Below, one piece after another: positions 5,161-8,473 of a DNA stretch of 8,473 bases; positions within the stretch are counted from its first letter, which is position 1; each line of letters starts with the position of its first letter. The translations under genes and the position numbers were made by a program. The notes under the pieces are model-generated. The model saw only the letters and a program-made list of their open reading frames with translations. It did no database searches and had not been told where the DNA came from. Source of the DNA: an uncultured Eubacteriales bacterium (GTDB lineage: Bacteria > Bacillota > Clostridia > Oscillospirales > Acutalibacteraceae); NCBI GenBank assembly GCA_905198155.1, contig CAJKBQ010000061.1:1-8473 (forward strand), read 5' to 3'.

Positions 5161-6196
5161 CGTCCGGAAGCGCGCCGCCGACCGACGCCGGATTGGCCGC
5201 GTACAGCACGTCAAACAGCCCCGTCAGCTTCTCTTTCAGCTCTGCCCCCGCGATATAGGTGGTGTGGCACGCGGGAATCGCCTTTTCTGCCATGGCGGCG
5301 TTGGCCAGCAGACCATATTTTTCGATCAGCTGCGCCGCTTCGGCGGGCTGGTCGTTGGTGTACGCGATTGACGCCTCGTACTCTTTGCAGAACGCGTCCA
5401 CGGCGTCCGGATGCGCTTCGGCAAACGTTTTATTGACCACGATGCAGCCCATGGACAGCACGCTGCTGCCGCCGGTCACGCGGTTCCACTCCTCCGTCAG
5501 ATCGACGGCCACCTGGATGGACGCGTCTTTCATCGTCACCTGCGTCACGAACGGCTGCGGCAGCACCGCGATCATCGGCTCCTCGCTCGCCAGCAGCTTC
5601 GTCGCCAGTTCGCTGTGTTCGCTCAGGTATTCCACCGTCACGTCGCCGCTTTGCAGGCCGTTCTGCGCCAGCAGGTAGTCCAGCACATACTCCGGCATGG
5701 CGCCTTTGCCGGTGGAATAAATCGTTTTGCCTTTGAGGTCGGCCAGCGACTGGACATCCGCATTTTTCGTCACGACATACAGGATGCCCAGCGTGTTCAA
5801 CGCCAGAATCTGCACATTGCCGTTCGTTTTGTTGTACAGCACAGCCGCCGCATTCGTCGGCAGGGCGGCGATGTCCAGCTCGCCTTTGATGACCTTGGCG
5901 GTCACTTCGTCCGGCGCACCGGCGATGGTGAAGTTATAGTCATTGGCGGCGGTACCGGCTTCGGCGTCGGCCATTAGTTTCACCATGCCGAACCCGGTGG
6001 GGCCTTTCAGCCCGGCGATTTCGATCTTGGTTTTCTCCGCGGCCGACGAGGCCGCTTCGGACGAGGCTTCGGCAGCGGACGACGATTCGGACGATGCGGC
6101 TTCGGATGCGGCCGACGAGGCCGCTTCTGTGCTGCATCCCGCAAACACGCCGAGCGCCAGCAGGGCAATCAGCAGGATGGATACGAATTTTTTCAT
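5138..6196 (-). CDS. ABC transporter substrate-binding lipoprotein (NitT/TauT, NMT1-like)
   Basis: A 352-residue extracellular solute-binding lipoprotein. The signal peptide (1-20) ends in the lipobox GVFAGC with Cys21. Residues 22-54 are an Ala/Ser/Glu tether. From residue 57 the two-lobed type II binding fold begins: IEIAGLKGPTGFGMVKLM, then GELDIAALPTNAAAVLYN, LADLKGKTIYSTGKG, a central EEPMIAVLPQPFVTQV, and the C-terminal DAVDAFCKEYEASIAYTNDQP. This layout matches the SsuA/TauA/NMT1 superfamily. The ligand cannot be deduced: relatives carry sulfonates, nitrate, thiamine precursors or unknown compounds. The start is 18 bases after the stop of the regulator gene; AAGGAA lies 12 bases upstream, a long spacing, and GGAA could pair with the nearby TTCC. 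It is the second gene of the operon. Confidence 0.92.
   Translation of the reverse strand: MKKFVSILLIALLALGVFAGCSTEAASSAASEAASSESSSAAEASSEAASSAAEKTKIEIAGLKGPTGFGMVKLMADAEAGTAANDYNFTIAGAPDEVTAKVIKGELDIAALPTNAAAVLYNKTNGNVQILALNTLGILYVVTKNADVQSLADLKGKTIYSTGKGAMPEYVLDYLLAQNGLQSGDVTVEYLSEHSELATKLLASEEPMIAVLPQPFVTQVTMKDASIQVAVDLTEEWNRVTGGSSVLSMGCIVVNKTFAEAHPDAVDAFCKEYEASIAYTNDQPAEAAQLIEKYGLLANAAMAEKAIPACHTTYIAGAELKEKLTGLFDVLYAANPASVGGALPDDAFYYSK
6039..6127. repeat. Short repeats encoding the lipoprotein's Ala/Ser/Glu tether
   Basis: GCGGCCGACGAGGCCGCTTC occurs exactly at 6039-6058 and 6108-6127, with degenerate related units between. On the coding strand these give runs such as EAASSAA. Such sequence is prone to slippage, so tether length may vary between strains. 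It is coding repeat, not a CRISPR array. Confidence 0.7.
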
Positions 6197-6214
6197 GATT
6201 TGGAACGCTTCCTT

Positions 6215-6913
6215 TCAATGTCCGTCGGGATCCGCGCAGCGCTGCAAGGCGTCCGCGTCCCGGATGATGAATGTACGGCCGGTGCGGGTGATGGCGCCGG
6301 CGGCGGTCAGCTGGTCGAAAGCGCGGTACAGCGACGCGCGCCCCAGGTTCAGCACTGCGCCCAGCTCGCTGACGCTGCACGGCAGGGCCAGCGGCGACCC
6401 GTGCAGCCGCGCTTGCTGCGCAAGGTAGGCCGCGACGCGGTGAACCGATTCTCCGGCGGTGAACCCGGCGATTTTGCGGTTCAGGAACGCCGCCCGGTCG
6501 CTGAGGTAGACGATATACGCCTCCGCGACCAACGCGTCGCGCTGGAACAGCGCGCGCAGCAGCTCCTGCGGCAGAAACAGCGCACGCGTGCGCCGATCGG
6601 CCACAATCTGCGACAGCGGCGCGGGTTCGGACGCGAACGCCCCGGCCATGCCGAACAGGTCGCCCGGCGCAAACCGGTTGAGCAGCACCGGCTGGGCGCC
6701 GCCGCTCAGCCCGTAGCACGACGCCGCGCCCGTCACAAGCAGCCCGACGGACTGCGTACGCGCGCACTGCACCGGCTCGCCGGGGTCGAACGACGCATAC
6801 ACGGCCGCCGGGTGCTGCGCCGCCCAATGGGCGCTGCCCGGATGCGCCGCGCGGAACAGCGGCGATGCGGCCAGCAGCGGCTCGGCGGCCGCTTTGCTCT
6901 GAATTTCGCGCAC
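6215..6913 (-). CDS. Crp/Fnr-family transcriptional regulator
   Basis: A 232-residue regulator and the first gene of the ABC operon. Residues about 38-125 form the cyclic-nucleotide-type beta-roll, ending in FAPGDLFGMAGAF (81-93), followed by the long dimer helix (about 125-150). Residues 155-218 form the winged helix-turn-helix: CSVSELGAVLNLGRASLYRAFDQL (179-202), then wing AGAITRTGRTFII. The canonical cAMP-contact arginine pattern is not obvious, and there is no N-terminal Cys cluster as in FNR, so the signal is unknown. The GTG at 6913 is preferred because GGGAGG lies 8 bases upstream; the in-frame ATG at 6937 has no ribosome binding site and would bury this one. The stop is 18 bases before the binding-protein start, so all four genes should share a transcript. 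Inference: it senses transporter-related metabolism and regulates its own operon. Confidence 0.88.
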   Translation of the reverse strand: MREIQSKAAAEPLLAASPLFRAAHPGSAHWAAQHPAAVYASFDPGEPVQCARTQSVGLLVTGAASCYGLSGGAQPVLLNRFAPGDLFGMAGAFASEPAPLSQIVADRRTRALFLPQELLRALFQRDALVAEAYIVYLSDRAAFLNRKIAGFTAGESVHRVAAYLAQQARLHGSPLALPCSVSELGAVLNLGRASLYRAFDQLTAAGAITRTGRTFIIRDADALQRCADPDGH

Positions 6914-6969
6914 GAATGTACCCTCCCGCAAAAACATGGATTTTCTGTCTCATTTGATACAGCAGATAT

Positions 6970-6998
6970 AGTATAACGGATTGTGAAAGGTTTGTCAA
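6970..6998 (-). promoter_or_regulatory. Promoter of the Crp-ABC operon
   Basis: On the minus strand a perfect TTGACA (6998-6993) and TATACT (6975-6970) are separated by 17 bases. Transcription would begin near 6963, about 50 bases before the GTG of the regulator gene. It sits just downstream of the kinase terminator. Confidence 0.78.
6981..6998. promoter_or_regulatory. Candidate Crp/Fnr-type operator over the -35
   Basis: TTGTGAAAGGTTTGTCAA has an imperfect dyad TTGnnAAA-N2-TTTnnCAA of 18 bp, with a TGTGA-like left half. It covers the -35 box and part of the spacer, where a Crp-type protein would repress. Part of the match (TGTCAA) is simply the -35 itself, so support is modest. Confidence 0.35.
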
Positions 6999-7011
6999 GG
7001 GGTTGGACACA

Positions 7012-7056
7012 AAAAAATAAAAACCGATGCGCGGGAGGCGTCCGGGCGCATCGGTT
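7012..7056 (-). terminator. Strong intrinsic terminator of the sugar kinase gene
   Basis: On the minus strand AACCGATGCGC (7056-7046) pairs perfectly over 11 bp with GCGCATCGGTT (7032-7022) around a 13-base loop. A run of T broken once by A (7023-7013) follows. It begins 25 bases after the TAA of the kinase gene. Confidence 0.92.
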
Positions 7057-7080
7057 GGGTATTTATGGGTAGTGAAGCGA

Positions 7081-8115
7081 TTACCGCACCAGCTCGCTTT
7101 GCGGGCCGGTGGACTGGTGGTCGCGGATCACGCGCTGCACTTCGGCAAAGTCCGAGCTGGGGAGGTCGCCGGGGATGGTGTCTTTGAGGCTGCTGGCGGC
7201 GTCGCCGAATTCCAGCGCCTGCTGCAAATCGCCGTACCGCAGCAGGCCGAACAGCACGCCGGAGACGTATGCGTCGCCGCTGCCGATGCGATCCACCACT
7301 TCGATGCCGCGGTAGGGCGGCTCGGTGAAAAACCGGTCGGACTCGGCGTCGTAGATGGTGGAACCGAAGTCGTGCTTGTGCGGGTTGATGACGACGCGGT
7401 CGGTCGCGGCGACGACGGAGACGCCGTATTCGGTGCAGTAGCTGCGCATGATCGCGTCGCGCGTGCCGGTTTTGCGGAACATCCGGCGCGAGGTTTCTTC
7501 CGACACGAACAGCACATCCACCATCGGCAGCACCGTTTGCAGCGCGGCGTACGCGTCCGATTCGCTCCACAGGTTCGCGCGGTAGTTGACGTCGAGCGAA
7601 ATCTGTGCGCCGGCCTGCTTGAACCGGCGGATCATCTCGATGGCGGCGCGGCGGTTGGATTCGCTGAGCGCCAGCGTGATGCCGCTGGTGTGGAACATTC
7701 GGGTGCTGGCGTAGACGGTGTCGGGGATTTCGTCCGGCGAAAAGCGCGTCATGGACGAATTTTTGCGGTCGTACACCACGCGCGGTTTGCGCGGGTGCGC
7801 GCCGTTTTCGTAGTAGTAGATGCCCAGCCGCGCGTCGGGGTCGCGGTCGAACACGATGTAGTCGTCGCTGACGTCGCAGTACCGCACCCAATTGCGGATG
7901 AACATCCCGACCGGATTGTCCGGCAGTTTGGTGATGATCCCGCTGCGCAGCCCCAGCAGCGACACGCCGGACGCGACGTTCAGCTCTGAGCCGCCTGCGC
8001 GCTTTTCCAGCACGTCGCCGCGCGTGATGCGCTCGTTGTTCGGCGGCGAAAGGCGCAGCATGATCTCCCCCATGGTCAGCAGGTCAAAGGCCCGCGGTTC
8101 CGTCATCATTTTCAT
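7081..8115 (-). CDS. kdgK: PfkB-family sugar kinase, probable 2-keto-3-deoxygluconate kinase
   Basis: A 344-residue cytoplasmic ribokinase-family enzyme. The first signature is at residues 40-73 (AGGSELNVASGVSLLGLRSG, then LPDNPVGMFI). The second, DRIGSGDAYVSGVL (275-288), contains the GxGD anion hole and the catalytic base Asp281. GEIMLRLSPP (16-25) and DVNYRANLW (175-183) resemble known KDG kinases, which phosphorylate 2-keto-3-deoxygluconate to KDPG in hexuronate/pectin breakdown. No KDPG aldolase or uronate gene is in view, so a different acidic sugar is possible. The length is slightly longer than the usual 310-340. The ATG at 8115 has AAGGA 9 bases upstream. It has its own consensus promoter and terminator and appears monocistronic. 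The stop is TAA. Confidence 0.82.
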   Translation of the reverse strand: MKMMTEPRAFDLLTMGEIMLRLSPPNNERITRGDVLEKRAGGSELNVASGVSLLGLRSGIITKLPDNPVGMFIRNWVRYCDVSDDYIVFDRDPDARLGIYYYENGAHPRKPRVVYDRKNSSMTRFSPDEIPDTVYASTRMFHTSGITLALSESNRRAAIEMIRRFKQAGAQISLDVNYRANLWSESDAYAALQTVLPMVDVLFVSEETSRRMFRKTGTRDAIMRSYCTEYGVSVVAATDRVVINPHKHDFGSTIYDAESDRFFTEPPYRGIEVVDRIGSGDAYVSGVLFGLLRYGDLQQALEFGDAASSLKDTIPGDLPSSDFAEVQRVIRDHQSTGPQSELVR

Positions 8116-8151
8116 CGGGATTCATCCTTTCTTTGCATGTATTTATTTTTT

Positions 8152-8180
8152 ATTATAGCAAAGATTCATGGATTTGTCAA
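8152..8180 (-). promoter_or_regulatory. Consensus promoter of the sugar kinase gene
   Basis: On the minus strand TTGACA (8180-8175) and TATAAT (8157-8152), both perfect, are separated by 17 bases. The -35 is only 12 bases after the stop of the upstream GXGXG gene, and I see no terminator between them, so some read-through into the kinase is likely. The leader to the ATG is about 30 bases. Confidence 0.85.
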
Positions 8181-8192
8181 CGGCGAAACGAT

Positions 8193-8473
8193 TCAGTTGG
8201 CGACATACATCTGCTTGTAGGGGTTGCGGCTGTCCGGCGTGACGACGGTATACGGGCTGCGCAGCAGCTGCGCGGCGTCGAACCCGAAGAGCGTGCAGAA
8301 CTGCACCAGATACGGCCGCATTTCCGCCAGATCGTCGGCTGTGGCGGGGTGCGTCGTCACCTGCGACGGGAAGCGGATGGCGGATACGTCGCCGCGCAGG
8401 ATCATTTTGCCGCCGTGCATCCCGGTACACGGGAAGTCGCCGACCAGCGGGCGCGGTTCGTCGTTCAGCCCCA
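8193..8473 (-). CDS. GXGXG-domain protein, C-terminus (GltB-type glutamate synthase family), N-terminus outside window
   Basis: The last 92 residues of a larger protein whose start is beyond the right edge. The visible part begins GLNDEPRPLVGDFPCTGMHGGKMILRGDV, the end of the right-handed beta-helix of the GXGXG domain. It then has ATADDLAEMRPYLVQFCTLFGFDAAQLL and the tail SRNPYKQMYVAN. In my recollection this matches the C-terminal domain of glutamate synthase large subunits, and the stand-alone GXGXG subunits common in clostridia and archaea. Whether this is a full-length synthase or a stand-alone subunit cannot be decided here. Glutamate synthase makes glutamate from glutamine and 2-oxoglutarate; the GXGXG domain is structural. 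The stop is TGA. Confidence 0.8.
   Translation of the reverse strand, partial: GLNDEPRPLVGDFPCTGMHGGKMILRGDVSAIRFPSQVTTHPATADDLAEMRPYLVQFCTLFGFDAAQLLRSPYTVVTPDSRNPYKQMYVAN

Noticed and set aside
3660..5436. Long plus-strand frames opposite the ABC ATPase, permease and binding-protein genes
   Set aside because: They are shadows of well-supported minus-strand genes with complete family motifs.
6039..6127. Possible CRISPR or other non-coding repeat array
   Set aside because: The repeats are in frame within the lipoprotein gene and encode its low-complexity tether; there are no regular spacers.
6914..6937. ATG at 6937 as the start of the Crp/Fnr-type regulator
   Set aside because: There is no Shine-Dalgarno sequence before it, and the good GGGAGG that serves the GTG at 6913 would fall inside the gene.
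7027..7989. Plus-strand frame of 320 codons opposite the sugar kinase
   Set aside because: It overlaps the kinase terminator and a clear PfkB enzyme on the other strand and shows no domain of its own.

Overview
The window looks like chromosomal DNA from a GC-rich, low-complexity-lipoprotein-bearing Gram-positive anaerobe, most likely an Oscillospiraceae/Ruminococcaceae-type clostridium. The basis is GGAGG ribosome binding sites, several near-consensus TTGACA-17-TATAAT promoters, TTG and GTG starts, lipoproteins with Ala/Ser/Glu-rich linkers, a DUF6591-like domain, and one intergenic palindromic repeat of a type I recall from Faecalibacterium-like genomes. The taxonomic placement is inference. 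Nothing indicates phage, plasmid, transposase or CRISPR.

Nearly everything is on the minus strand, so genes are best read from right to left. At the right edge (8473-8193) is the C-terminus of a GXGXG-domain (GltB-type glutamate synthase) protein. Next is a monocistronic PfkB-family sugar kinase resembling 2-keto-3-deoxygluconate kinase (8115-7081), with a consensus promoter and a strong terminator. Then comes a compact four-gene operon (6913-3804): a Crp/Fnr-type regulator, a substrate-binding lipoprotein, an ABC permease and an ABC ATPase. It has its own promoter and a strong terminator. The regulator is the first gene, so the transporter is probably under local, possibly autoregulatory, control. 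Its substrate cannot be read from the sequence.

A gene-poor stretch (3334-3803) holds stem-loops and a palindromic repeat. To its left is the only plus-strand gene, a 112-residue XRE-type repressor (2995-3333). It is divergent from a lipoprotein locus (2865-1849) and shares a roughly 130-bp intergenic region containing overlapping promoters and two related dyads. The lipoprotein gene encodes two tandem copies of a roughly 90-residue domain plus a DUF6591-like tail. It is split by an in-frame TGA exactly where the first repeat has a tryptophan TGG.

Farther left are a MerR-family regulator with a GyrI-like effector domain (1727-840) and the N-terminal 266 residues of a FtsW/RodA/SpoVE-family glycan polymerase (800 to the left edge). 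Both are on the minus strand and separated by 39 bp.

The most notable items are the TGA-for-Trp interruption, the nested terminator/operator/promoter at 1767-1840, the dyads of the XRE/lipoprotein divergent region, and the Crp-controlled transporter of unknown substrate. I did not find a convincing entirely new multi-gene system.
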